From positions 1 through 54,913 of the forward strand of contig NZ_CAAAHX010000016.1 in NCBI RefSeq assembly GCF_900639865.1: DNA of 54,913 bases. Reading direction: 5' to 3'. The notes under the pieces were generated by a model. The model did not search any database, had not been told where the DNA came from, and was given only the letters and a program-made list of their open reading frames with translations. The position numbers and the translations under genes are program-made. This stretch comes from Legionella gresilensis (GTDB taxonomy: Bacteria > Pseudomonadota > Gammaproteobacteria > Legionellales > Legionellaceae). Positions 45,755 to 54,678 of the stretch are shown here, piece after piece (position 1 is the stretch's first letter; each line of letters opens with the position of its first letter).

Positions 45755-46567
45755 ACCCTTATACCTATTTTACTAAGTCTGATTATCACAATAATCAGAC
45801 TTAGTGGCAGATACTCAAAACTATATTAACTAATCCTTTTGTTATTTCAATTTGATGCCCTTGTGTTTTCAGCTATCACCTAGGCAAAAAATCATGACTA
45901 AATTTTATTACTTAATAAATCAAGATATTCAAAGATTAAAAATTTAATTTGTAGAGATGTTTTTCATCTTCATTAATAATTATAAGTCAAAAGAAAATCA
46001 CTGTTTTAAACAAAAGGCAGTTATAGAGTTTAAAGCTTGAAGCAGTGAAATTTTTCAAAAAAAGCATCTATTGCTTATTTAGCTAACGAATTAGGAAAAG
46101 TGTTTTAAACGGATATCATATTTACGTTAGTCATTGTTCATCATGTCAATTTATCCGCAATCCAGAATCAGTATGAAAGTTTCCAAATGGTCGCATGAAT
46201 AGTTCTAATTATATAGTTTTAAACAATGCCGACTTGGAAGATTAATTAATTCTTTAGCATTTATTATTAAAAGATCGCATTAATCTAAGTTAAAGTAAGT
46301 ACACCTTAATAATTCTATCAATAGTGTCCTAAATACCCATCAAATTGACACAGGTACTTCTTCAATTATTAAGCTAATGCAATACTGCTACGAGATTACC
46401 TACCCTACTCTAAGCTTTTCCATTAACTACCTAATACTTATTGGGAATACGTTATTTTGGCAATTTTTTATTTCCCAATTGGAAACTATAATTTATTGAA
46501 AAAATATTGTAGCTATGTTTTACTCCAAAGTGAACATATAAAAAACATTATGAGGAGACGTAGTATT
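45755..46567. other. Long intergenic region with IS-like remnants
   Basis: Over 800 bp without a supported gene. A 15-bp-arm hairpin lies at 45772-45805. Around 46140-46250 a plus-strand frame reads SHCSSCQFIRNPES then FPNGRMNSSNYIVLNNADLED with stop codons between, possibly a decayed small gene. At 46324-46351 a block begins GTGTC and ends GACAC, like an IS end. All are weak. Confidence 0.35.
45772..45805. repeat. 34-bp palindromic hairpin next to IS
   Basis: Arms ACTAAGTCTGATTAT and ATAATCAGACTTAGT (15 bp, perfect) with a 4-base loop. It lies 18 bp downstream of the IS30 right end. It may be a terminator of the transposase, or a chromosomal palindrome used as an insertion target. There is no T-run after it. 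Confidence 0.55.
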
Positions 46568-48085
46568 ATGACAGCGACATTGTTTAAACCAGTTAAAAGT
46601 AAGTCTCCTTCTATGGAAGAATTAGGTAATGAATTAAGGGAAATTGATATACGGGAACAGGTTTTTTTTGCAAATGTTAACGATAAACTTAAAGCTTATG
46701 CTGATCTTTGTGCTAAAGACAAGCAGATAAGGCTTGAAACAATTAAAAAGAATCTGGAACATGAAAAGGAGCAACGACAACAAACATCTAAATCGGAATA
46801 TAAAGAAACTTTTAAAAATAAACAACTTACTGAAAGTCAGCAAATAAAGCACGAGTCTATTTTGCAACAGAAATTAAAACGATATGAAGATATAGCAATT
46901 AGAAAATACGAGCAATTTTCTAAACAATGCGAAGAACAATTCGAGGAAGAAAAAAAACTGTTTTTAAAAGAACAGCAGCACGTATTCGATGAAAAAATAG
47001 CTAAAAATAACAATAAACGAGATTCAGTTAAAGCAAGTTTAAGGCTGTTAGTAAACTCAGGCCAAGCTACTAGAGTCAAAAATTTTAAATTAGAGCTTAA
47101 TGAAAAAGTCAAAGCATTAGACGCTGAAATTGAAAAAAGTTTAAGGCTAGTTAATAATGATTCAAGCAAAGCGCTAGATGAATATAAAAGAATTGATATC
47201 TATCTATATAATACATTAAATAATTTAGCACAAAAACATCTATATGCTACTCGCAATGAACTTAAACTTTCATTAGCAATAAAATTAAGTGAACTAACAA
47301 AATACAATTTACAAGCTTCCCTTGAGCTTTCAGAGAAAATAGTAAAGAGTCTCTCTATACAAATTACAAGTAAAGATAAAAATAAAATCTCCTTTGAGCT
47401 TATTGCTAAAAATATTGAGAAGGAGTTGGGTTTAAGTCCTCAAGAGAATAATTTTGAGAAAATATTACTAGCAATTAAAAGCGAATGTCTTAAGTTTACC
47501 GCACGTACAGAATATTTATTCACGAGTTACTATGATGCTAAAAAAAGAGAATACGGCAATAAAATTAGTTCAGATGCTTCAGATGTATTAATTGATCAAG
47601 ATAATGCATGTCGCCTTCTACAAGAGCAGGTGTTAAATTACATGTTAAAGAATGTTAATCCTACTGAATTTCATTCAACTTTTGTTAATCTTGGTATAGA
47701 GGAATTACGGATTAAAATGAGTAATGATGTCACAGGAGAAAGAATACAGGCCTTTGCAAGGCATAAGACAGAAGTATTAGAGCAATTAAGTGATAGGCTT
47801 AATGAACTATATGATAATTTTTTTATTGAAAAACGAATTTCTCCTGTTGTTAAAGAAAAATTAAATCGCTCTGAAGTACAAAAATTTTTCTATGAAAGAA
47901 TTACGCAGAAGTATATGAAGCATAAGCAAGATGACATATACAATCTTGGAACAGTTAAATTGTCTGCTTCAGAAGTGCTAGCAGAACTTGAGGGAGAGCT
48001 TGAAAAACAACTTTCAATGTTACCTAATCCAATTCTTCAAATGAATGAGCCATCTACAATAGGCTTATGTGGCCAGGTTTGTTAG
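46568..48085 (+). CDS. Large coiled-coil protein, possible effector
   Basis: About 505 residues from the preferred ATG at 46568, which has GAGGAG 10 nt before it; a longer in-frame ATG at 46457 lacks a site. It is almost wholly helical and charged, with a strong coiled coil over the first 200 residues (Glu/Lys/Gln-rich) and further heptads to about 330. Near the C-terminus there is an acidic stretch VLAELEGELEKQL similar to the E-block type of Dot/Icm signal, then a short hydrophobic tail ending GQVC. There is no signal peptide or membrane helix, and no family is recognised. It stands alone. Confidence 0.75.
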   Translation: MTATLFKPVKSKSPSMEELGNELREIDIREQVFFANVNDKLKAYADLCAKDKQIRLETIKKNLEHEKEQRQQTSKSEYKETFKNKQLTESQQIKHESILQQKLKRYEDIAIRKYEQFSKQCEEQFEEEKKLFLKEQQHVFDEKIAKNNNKRDSVKASLRLLVNSGQATRVKNFKLELNEKVKALDAEIEKSLRLVNNDSSKALDEYKRIDIYLYNTLNNLAQKHLYATRNELKLSLAIKLSELTKYNLQASLELSEKIVKSLSIQITSKDKNKISFELIAKNIEKELGLSPQENNFEKILLAIKSECLKFTARTEYLFTSYYDAKKREYGNKISSDASDVLIDQDNACRLLQEQVLNYMLKNVNPTEFHSTFVNLGIEELRIKMSNDVTGERIQAFARHKTEVLEQLSDRLNELYDNFFIEKRISPVVKEKLNRSEVQKFFYERITQKYMKHKQDDIYNLGTVKLSASEVLAELEGELEKQLSMLPNPILQMNEPSTIGLCGQVC

Positions 48086-48404
48086 AATTATTGGCTTGAA
48101 TTTAATGAGCTATATAGCAAAACCTTTCCTGAAGTGCGACAAATGATTAAATTATCATCAGTTGTATGAGGGGAAGGATGCAGTATTCACTTGTACTATT
48201 TAATCAGCCTTAACTGATAAAATTTATTGCGTTTAACTAAAAAGTATTTAGCACCTCTTCTCAATGCTATTCTTTAATAATTAAAACTCATAACAGATTT
48301 TGAATTAACAATATTAATTGCAATAAGCCCAAAGCAATAATTGACTGTTTGGCTTAAGTTGCTTGGGCTGTGCTTTTCAAAAGACTGCATCTTTGCCAAC
48401 TTGT
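48086..48404. other. Convergent intergenic region with hairpin
   Basis: No gene supported. A hairpin with arms AGCCCAAAGCAA (48326-48337) and TTGCTTGGGCT (48359-48369), with one bulged base, lies here and may terminate one or both flanking genes. Confidence 0.4.
48326..48369. terminator. Imperfect hairpin between convergent genes
   Basis: Stem of 11 bp (AGCCCAA-GCAA / TTGCTTGGGCT) with one bulged A and a 21-nt loop. Only a short T4 tract lies to the right. Possible terminator for either neighbour. Confidence 0.4.
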
Positions 48405-49127
48405 TTATTCAAGCCTTGGAATATCTGTATCATTATTAATAAGCTGATTACTTGAGTTTATTTTCGCTAAGCAAATAATGTAAGTACCTTGATTATTAAG
48501 GTTAAAACAAATACGATAATCTCCACTCGGCACATTAATTATTTTTTCAGGAATAATTGAAAAATAATCAGTAATTACTAAGGCACCTGTTGGTACTTGT
48601 AAGGACAAAATATCGGAATAAGCAATTAAGGTTTTACTTTCTTTTTTAGAAAACACAGGATAATCCAAATTAACTATACGAACTTGAACTTTAAAAGTGC
48701 CATCAGCAGCTGTAGAGAAGCATAATCGCTCTCCTTGCGAGATAATTTGTTTTATTTCCTCATTATTAAATTTAATTTCTTGCTGCAAGAATGCTTGATC
48801 GGCAATGCCAATTGCTGCAGCTTCCACATTAATAAAAAAATTTTCTTTAAATACTATCTGCAAATCTGATAAATCTATACCTAATAATTTCAATCTAAGA
48901 TGCGCCAACTGTTGTAATTTTTTATTGAGGTGACTAGGATAGCCCGCTATTTTTTTTGCAGAATTTATAATAGACGTATACAGCTCAATATCTTCAATTG
49001 ATATTTGCTCTGATAGGTTAAGTTGGAAGCTTAAGGCTTTTAGGCGTTTGTATTTTTCTCTCGGCTTAAGCTTATTGATAGCAATCCATTCATTTCGGAC
49101 TTGTTCAATTTTCATTTTGATACTCAA
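48405..49127 (-). CDS. Hypothetical protein
   Basis: A 240-residue protein of no family I can name. The first 80 residues are helical (KLKPREKYKRLKAL). The C-terminal half is beta-rich with a GTFKVQVRIVNLDYPVFSKKESKTLIAYS stretch and a PTGALVITDYFSIIP segment, ending in DYRICFNLNNQGTYIICLAKI. There is no signal peptide or membrane helix. It ends across a hairpin from the coiled-coil gene and is about 125 bp downstream of the NUDIX gene on the same strand, so it may be co-transcribed with it. Confidence 0.6.
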   Translation of the reverse strand: MSIKMKIEQVRNEWIAINKLKPREKYKRLKALSFQLNLSEQISIEDIELYTSIINSAKKIAGYPSHLNKKLQQLAHLRLKLLGIDLSDLQIVFKENFFINVEAAAIGIADQAFLQQEIKFNNEEIKQIISQGERLCFSTAADGTFKVQVRIVNLDYPVFSKKESKTLIAYSDILSLQVPTGALVITDYFSIIPEKIINVPSGDYRICFNLNNQGTYIICLAKINSSNQLINNDTDIPRLE

Positions 49128-49251
49128 AGCTAGTGCCTCACAACTTGATTATTTATTCTTTAGGTTAATTAGCCTAATCAATATGCGCTAACATGTATCC
49201 TCTTAATACTTGTTCAGCCCGCATTAAATTTAAGATTGAAATATTTCAATC

Positions 49252-50232
49252 TTAAATAATGATTAAAACTTGGGTTTTTTCTTCCGAATTATTACTTCTG
49301 GCTTTTGGATAATGGGCAAAAAGATTATAAGGTGAATTCGTTGGGCTATTTTCCTTATCTTTATCTTTTTTTAATTTAATAAAGTCTAAACTTGGTAAAT
49401 TGGCCTTACAATCAATGACACAATTAAGATTCGTTTTAATAGAGCTTTCTATTTTTTCTATTAACTCTACACGGCTAGCATAAGCTTTAAATTCAGCTTC
49501 AATTAAAGCGATCTGTTCAGGATTAAACAGTAATGTTCCGGCTTCCTTTTGAACCTTAAAAGATTGTTGTTCCTTTTCCAAATTTAATTTTAAAGCTTCT
49601 AACGTAGTCCAAATCCCTTTTTCATAAAAAGAACGCCCTTTATTTAAGGTAATTTTTTCTTCTATCTTATCGGTATAATTAAGATCAACACTGCCCGGAG
49701 TTGTTAAATGAGCTGCGAAGATTTTTTGAGTAGTAGTGCCGCGTTTAGCAAGTATCGTTTGAGGTACAAATTCGAACATACTAACCAGTAAGCTACTATG
49801 AGTCCCCTCCTTTATATGCAGATCAATTCCATGCTCTTCTTTAGTTTCATGAGCAGCTGTGGCTAGTGGATGTTCAATATAAACGTCAAAGCCTTCCTCA
49901 ATCAAACTAGTTATAAGGTTTTGATATATTTGATTAGAAATAGGTTTGCCAACGAATGGTTGTAAAAAATCATAATCATTTTCTTTTAAAGGTTTGGCGA
50001 CCTCAAAAGTTAAGCGATGATTATTTTTTAGCGCAATAATATCTTGCGTTCCTGCCGGTGGCGCTATAGCGGTCACCCCGACTCTATTGGTTTCAACACA
50101 ACCCCAAACAATCTGATTTTTGTTATTAATAAAGAATGGTAAAATACCGCAAGGCATATTTGGAAAGATATATTGTCCATTGATATCTTTCTCAAGCCTA
50201 ATAAGTTCGTAACCGGTAATATCACGCGGCAT
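49252..50232 (-). CDS. NUDIX hydrolase-like protein with extended C-terminus
   Basis: A 326-residue protein. A NUDIX box is visible at 114-136: G114-x5-E120-x7-HE(T)-x-EE-x-G135-I, where the consensus REUxEExGU has His128 in place of Arg. The metal-binding glutamates (E129, E132, E133) are kept. The domain spans about 25-235, with a long insert (60-105) before the box. The C-terminal 90 residues are helical and end in a low-complexity SPTNSPYNLF tail. NUDIX enzymes cleave nucleoside diphosphates linked to other groups; the substrate is unknown. An effector role in a Legionella-like cell is possible. Confidence 0.7.
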   Translation of the reverse strand: MPRDITGYELIRLEKDINGQYIFPNMPCGILPFFINNKNQIVWGCVETNRVGVTAIAPPAGTQDIIALKNNHRLTFEVAKPLKENDYDFLQPFVGKPISNQIYQNLITSLIEEGFDVYIEHPLATAAHETKEEHGIDLHIKEGTHSSLLVSMFEFVPQTILAKRGTTTQKIFAAHLTTPGSVDLNYTDKIEEKITLNKGRSFYEKGIWTTLEALKLNLEKEQQSFKVQKEAGTLLFNPEQIALIEAEFKAYASRVELIEKIESSIKTNLNCVIDCKANLPSLDFIKLKKDKDKENSPTNSPYNLFAHYPKARSNNSEEKTQVLIII

Positions 50233-50510
50233 GTTTGATTCCTTGTTATTAAATAATTAGAAAATTAAAAAAAAATTATATATTCATATTGGTAATAAAT
50301 CGATCTAGATAAAGTAATTTCAGGCATCTAAGTTTCTTTTTACTTTCTTCTAAAGTGGTTCTCCCTCCTCTTTGGATTTATCTTTTGAGAAAAATGATTA
50401 ATGAAAAATATTTATCTTATATGTATTTATTATTTTCATTGCCTTTACAAATTAATTAAGATAAAGCAAAGAAGGGACGCAAAAGTAGGATTTTTTAGGA
50501 GTGTATTTCA

Positions 50511-51119
50511 ATGTTAAGGCTCGATCCTAGATTTTTTTCTTTCCAAAATAAAGATAGAAATATCAGAGCTTTGATCTTTTATTATGAGGAAAATAATTAC
50601 CATACTTTGTTCGATTATTTAGTGAGTTTAAGTAACAAATTGATTAGCTTATTTCCTATATTAAATAAAAAATTAGGATGTCATTGTGATACTTGCAATC
50701 GTGAGAATAATTCAACTAATGTAGTTAGTTATTTTAAATCTTTTAACTATGAGCTTGCAATTAAGCATTTAAATACGTTTTTAATGAGCACAGATGTTAA
50801 GGATATTCTACGTAAATGCCAGGCAATTAATATAGGAGAGATAAATGGCGATATTAACCAATCTATGGGTATCTATATAGTCGAAGATGCCGAAGGTATC
50901 GCATTGCAACTATTGTTTGATTTTGATCATGACAATGCTTATTGGTTTAGCCTTGAAGAGATGGACTATTTGGCAGCAATAATTCAATCAACTAATATGA
51001 ATTATCTAAGTCACTATTTTGAAATTAAAAAAGATGCTAAGGCTAACAAAACACTATTTACCTTGTTACTTGTCTCATCACCGAAGCTCTCAGCGAAAAG
51101 AACTTGGGCTTTTCCCTAA
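50511..51119 (+). CDS. Hypothetical protein, probably frameshifted at its 3' end
   Basis: A 202-residue protein of no recognised family. A Cys-rich patch LGCHCDTCNRENN (about 56-68) might bind a metal. The frame ends abruptly with SAKRTWAFP at 51119, while an overlapping frame continues smoothly for about 50 more residues to a stop at 51270 (see next entry). ATG has a GGAGTG site. It stands alone. Confidence 0.6.
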   Translation: MLRLDPRFFSFQNKDRNIRALIFYYEENNYHTLFDYLVSLSNKLISLFPILNKKLGCHCDTCNRENNSTNVVSYFKSFNYELAIKHLNTFLMSTDVKDILRKCQAINIGEINGDINQSMGIYIVEDAEGIALQLLFDFDHDNAYWFSLEEMDYLAAIIQSTNMNYLSHYFEIKKDAKANKTLFTLLLVSSPKLSAKRTWAFP

Positions 51120-51270
51120 ACCATTGTTACAAGCTCTTTGTCGATCAGGCAGTTTATTCTGGAAGGCAAATATGATAGAAATGCAAAGAACCACCAACAT
51201 TGAGCTTGGGGAAAATAAACCTATCACAACAAATGATGGTGCTTTTTATAATCCTTGCACAATTTTATAA
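51106..51270 (+). pseudogene. Possible 3' continuation after a frameshift
   Basis: In another frame, LGLFPKPLLQALCRSGSL, then FWKANMIEMQRTTNIELGEN and ITTNDGAFYNPCTIL run to a stop at 51270. No ribosome site sets it apart, so it may be the true C-terminus of the gene at 50511, lost by a one- or two-base shift in the 51085-51110 area. Confidence 0.4.
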
Positions 51271-51287
51271 CATGGCAGGACAGATGG

Positions 51288-52496
51288 TTATACTTCCCGT
51301 ATATCTAAGGCAGGCTTAGATTCTTTTCGTGCTAAGCCTGCAGCCAGCATGCAAGCAATGATAATTGCTCCACTGATTAATAATGCTAAAGGTCCTACTG
51401 AGCCATTAAATGCATGCATACCAAGGCCAACCATGCCAGCAATTACAACGTAACGTAATGCATTACTCATACCTGTTGCAATGCCACGCATTTGTGGATA
51501 CATATTTGCAGATTGTATGCCATAAATGGGTGCAGCTAAGGTAATACCAGCGCTTAAAATAACCATTGCCACACAAATTAAAAATGGATTAGATGTTGTA
51601 TTGCTGACGAGCAGTAGTAGTATTGCGCCTAGAATGCTTGTGATTAACCCCGTAAACTTGGTTTTATTCAGCCCATATTTTTCAATGATCCCAATACTTA
51701 AGAATGAAAATAAGGCAAATGATCCTGGTGCCATGGCCTGATAGAAGCCATAACTAGTCTTAGAAATACCTAAATAGTCGATAAAAATGAGGGAAAGATT
51801 GGCAGTAAATAAGACGAGCGTACCAAAAAGGATATAACATACAAATGCAGCACCCATATAAGGGAAACTGCTTAGTACGGTACAATAATTTTTGAGAATT
51901 GTCGGTATAGATAAGGCGCTACGTTCGTCTTTGGGAAGCGTTTCGTGAATGAAAAAGATAGTTCCAATCAACGAAATAGTAGTGAGAATGGCAATTAGTA
52001 AAAAAGTGGATTGCCAACCGAAGTAGATATTCAAAAAAGAACCTAAAATTGGCGCAGCTGCCATGACACCTGCGATAAAAAGATTAAGACCCCCACATAA
52101 TTGAGCGACTTTTTGCGGTGGGTATGATTCGAGTAGCATGGCAAAGGTAATTACCATCGGTGCTGCGGCGCCAAGTCCTTGTCCTAATCGGCAAAGTAGA
52201 AAAATATCAAAATGGGTTGTCCAAAGGCAGCCCCAGCTAGTCACGGTAAATAATCCAAGCCCCAGTTGTAACATACTTTTTCGACCAAAGACATCGGAAA
52301 GAGGACCAAATAATAGGCTGCCAATAAAAATACCGATAAAATTGATACTTAATACGTTTTGAATTGCAGCAGCAGTAGTATGAAAAAAAAGTTTCATATC
52401 TGGAAAAGCAGGGACATAAATGTCGGTTTCCATGCATACCGTTGTATACATAAGAGCAACCATCACCAGTAACATGAATTTCTTTTTATTAGTCAT
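51288..52496 (-). CDS. MFS transporter, Bcr/CflA-type drug efflux (DHA1)
   Basis: A 402-residue inner-membrane protein with 12 hydrophobic segments. N-terminal TDIYVPAFPDMKLFF, then GSLLFGPLSDVFGRKSMLQLG (motif A) and RLGQGLGAAAPMVITFAML, and the GVMAAAPILGSFL motif C are typical of the Bcr/CflA drug:H+ antiporters. Base composition appears higher in G+C than neighbours (about 50% in one sampled line), hinting at a different origin. It is divergent from the flavoprotein-TPR gene. Confidence 0.9.
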   Translation of the reverse strand: MTNKKKFMLLVMVALMYTTVCMETDIYVPAFPDMKLFFHTTAAAIQNVLSINFIGIFIGSLLFGPLSDVFGRKSMLQLGLGLFTVTSWGCLWTTHFDIFLLCRLGQGLGAAAPMVITFAMLLESYPPQKVAQLCGGLNLFIAGVMAAAPILGSFLNIYFGWQSTFLLIAILTTISLIGTIFFIHETLPKDERSALSIPTILKNYCTVLSSFPYMGAAFVCYILFGTLVLFTANLSLIFIDYLGISKTSYGFYQAMAPGSFALFSFLSIGIIEKYGLNKTKFTGLITSILGAILLLLVSNTTSNPFLICVAMVILSAGITLAAPIYGIQSANMYPQMRGIATGMSNALRYVVIAGMVGLGMHAFNGSVGPLALLISGAIIIACMLAAGLARKESKPALDIREV

Positions 52497-52722
52497 GCTT
52501 TACCTTTTGATCTTTAACAATTACACGCATATTGCCACCTCTGTTAAGAGATGACAATAATTCAATCAACGTCTTAATTGTAAAACTTTTAATTTTACCC
52601 TCAACTTAAATCAAATTTTTAATTAATTAAGATATTTTAATAATTTCTTAAGCTTAATTAAATATAATATTGACTATAAATTAAAATAACTGACTAATAT
52701 TAAATCAATATTTGAGGTTTTT

Positions 52723-54678
52723 ATGAAAAAAGTGGTCATTGGTGGGAGCTCTGCTGGTTTATATACTGCAATTAAATTATGGAAAAAAGGAATACGTAAT
52801 CTTGTTGTTTTTGATCCGCGCGAGGGAAACTATACACGTCCTGGTCATTTAAATGCTAGTGCTTTTGAAGTAGCAAAAGAAGGTTTAAAAAATGATTTTT
52901 GGCCAGATAATACCGTTGGACATATTAGAGATTTAGAAAAAATCTTATACCGAGAGGCAAAAAGATTAGGTATCCCAATCGAAAAAAAACGTTTTGTACG
53001 CATGCATAAAGATCCTAAAAAACCGGGCGTGGTTATGCAAAATGAGGTCGGTAGTGAAGAAATAATTGAGACAGATTATGTTTTTGAGTGTACGGGGGCA
53101 AAACGTGAAGTAATAAAAGCAGTTAATAAAGAAACTTCTGACTCCCCTTTTCAGCTAGATTCTATTACAGAGCCGCCAGTTACAAATCATCTACTCGCCT
53201 ATGTCAAAGTTAGCGCTAATGATTGGGATCGTTTCCAAATGAATAGAGGCTCTGTTTATGATACTCCAGAAACTATTGAACCCTTAGCTTTTGCTCGATT
53301 TATGATTGAATTGCGCAAGTTAGGCTGGAAAGAATTTAAAATACCTCAATGTTATGGTAGGCAATTTGGCAAGGATAAGACTTGCATATATTTTCATGCC
53401 CCAGATAATCTAGCGAAGGGAGATTATGATAAATGGGTTCAAGCTGTTTTAGACTGTTATGCTAAGCCCATTCAATATAAACATATAACTGCATCAAGGC
53501 CAAAACCTTATTTTTTAACATTTCCTATGCATGCACAAGCATTAAAAGATGTTTCTTATAAAGGTGAGAATTTACCTACAGTAATCGCTTTGGGAGATGC
53601 TCAAATTGATTTTGATTATGTTCTTGCTCATGGTATTAAAGATGGCTTGGAGCGAATTAATATATTATTTAAACATATGGAAATATTAAATAATGAAATT
53701 TATTACTTTGATTCACAAGAATATTTACAAAGCGTTTTAAAAGCCTTAACTGATCATAAAAAACAGATGATAGATACAGCTAATCAGTTAAAGGAATCGT
53801 TTATTGATGTGCTTGATATAGCAGAAAAAAAACTCACACAAGCGCAACAGTTAACGCAAGACGCACAAGAGCAATTAGCGATCACTGACATGTTAAAAGA
53901 AGTTCAAGCAAGGCAAAATTATGAAAAAGCGCGTAAAATGTTTGCTGTTTATCATAGTGAATCTAACCATGTTTTGCTTGAAAAGTATTCTCTTGAAACA
54001 CTAAAAGAAAATTTAAATAAGATTCATGCACATTTAATCGAAGCACATAAAACTTTACCTACCTCTTTTAGTAAGGAACGCCAAAATATTGAAGAATTAT
54101 TATCTTACCTTGCACTTAGTTTTAAAGAAGTTGGTAATGCCTATTTTAAGAAAAAGAATCTGCCTCATGCAATTGATACTTATCAGAAGGCCTTAGAAAT
54201 TTTGAATCTAGGTTACCTGGCAGTGAATAATAATAAAAAAATTCCCATCTATTCTAATTTAATTATTACCAATTTACAGAACAAACAATATCCGGAAGTG
54301 ATTCGTTTAGCCAATGAGGCCCTAAAAATCTTGCAGAAAGAATCTATAGAAGAACCATCACTAAATGCATTACATGAAAAAATAGCATTTAATTTAATTA
54401 AAGCTTACTGTCTGCAGGCACAAGAGTTACTATCCATAGATCAAACGAAGGCAAACGAACTTTATTTAGAAGCAAAATTGGTATTAGAAAGAGATGGTAA
54501 ATCTTTATCACCCACTGTCTTAAAGTCAGTTGAGGAATTACTAAATCCATTACAAAAACAATTGTTAAGTCAAAGATCATCAACTAATAATGGCGTTTTA
54601 GTGAACTTCAGTGTATTTAATAATGCTTCTCAAGAAATTGATAAAAAGGCAACTCAATTAGGTCTCCAATTCGGTTAA
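52723..54678 (+). CDS. FAD-binding monooxygenase-like protein fused to coiled coil and TPR-like C-terminus
   Basis: A 651-residue fusion. N-terminal MKKVVIGGSSAGLYTAIKLW holds a dinucleotide-binding GGSSAG (7-12) and then FDPREGNYTRPGHLNAS, as in flavin-dependent hydroxylases. A GD motif follows in VIALGDAQIDFDYVLAHGIKDGLERI (about 287-312), the second FAD-binding element of this family. Residues about 350-450 are coiled coil, and about 465-620 are TPR-like helices (YFKKKNLPHAIDTYQKALEIL). MICAL-like or kynurenine-hydroxylase-like oxidation of a protein or small substrate is possible; effectors with such a domain exist in Legionella, but this is inference. The ATG has a GAGG site. It is divergent from the MFS gene. 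Confidence 0.82.
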   Translation: MKKVVIGGSSAGLYTAIKLWKKGIRNLVVFDPREGNYTRPGHLNASAFEVAKEGLKNDFWPDNTVGHIRDLEKILYREAKRLGIPIEKKRFVRMHKDPKKPGVVMQNEVGSEEIIETDYVFECTGAKREVIKAVNKETSDSPFQLDSITEPPVTNHLLAYVKVSANDWDRFQMNRGSVYDTPETIEPLAFARFMIELRKLGWKEFKIPQCYGRQFGKDKTCIYFHAPDNLAKGDYDKWVQAVLDCYAKPIQYKHITASRPKPYFLTFPMHAQALKDVSYKGENLPTVIALGDAQIDFDYVLAHGIKDGLERINILFKHMEILNNEIYYFDSQEYLQSVLKALTDHKKQMIDTANQLKESFIDVLDIAEKKLTQAQQLTQDAQEQLAITDMLKEVQARQNYEKARKMFAVYHSESNHVLLEKYSLETLKENLNKIHAHLIEAHKTLPTSFSKERQNIEELLSYLALSFKEVGNAYFKKKNLPHAIDTYQKALEILNLGYLAVNNNKKIPIYSNLIITNLQNKQYPEVIRLANEALKILQKESIEEPSLNALHEKIAFNLIKAYCLQAQELLSIDQTKANELYLEAKLVLERDGKSLSPTVLKSVEELLNPLQKQLLSQRSSTNNGVLVNFSVFNNASQEIDKKATQLGLQFG

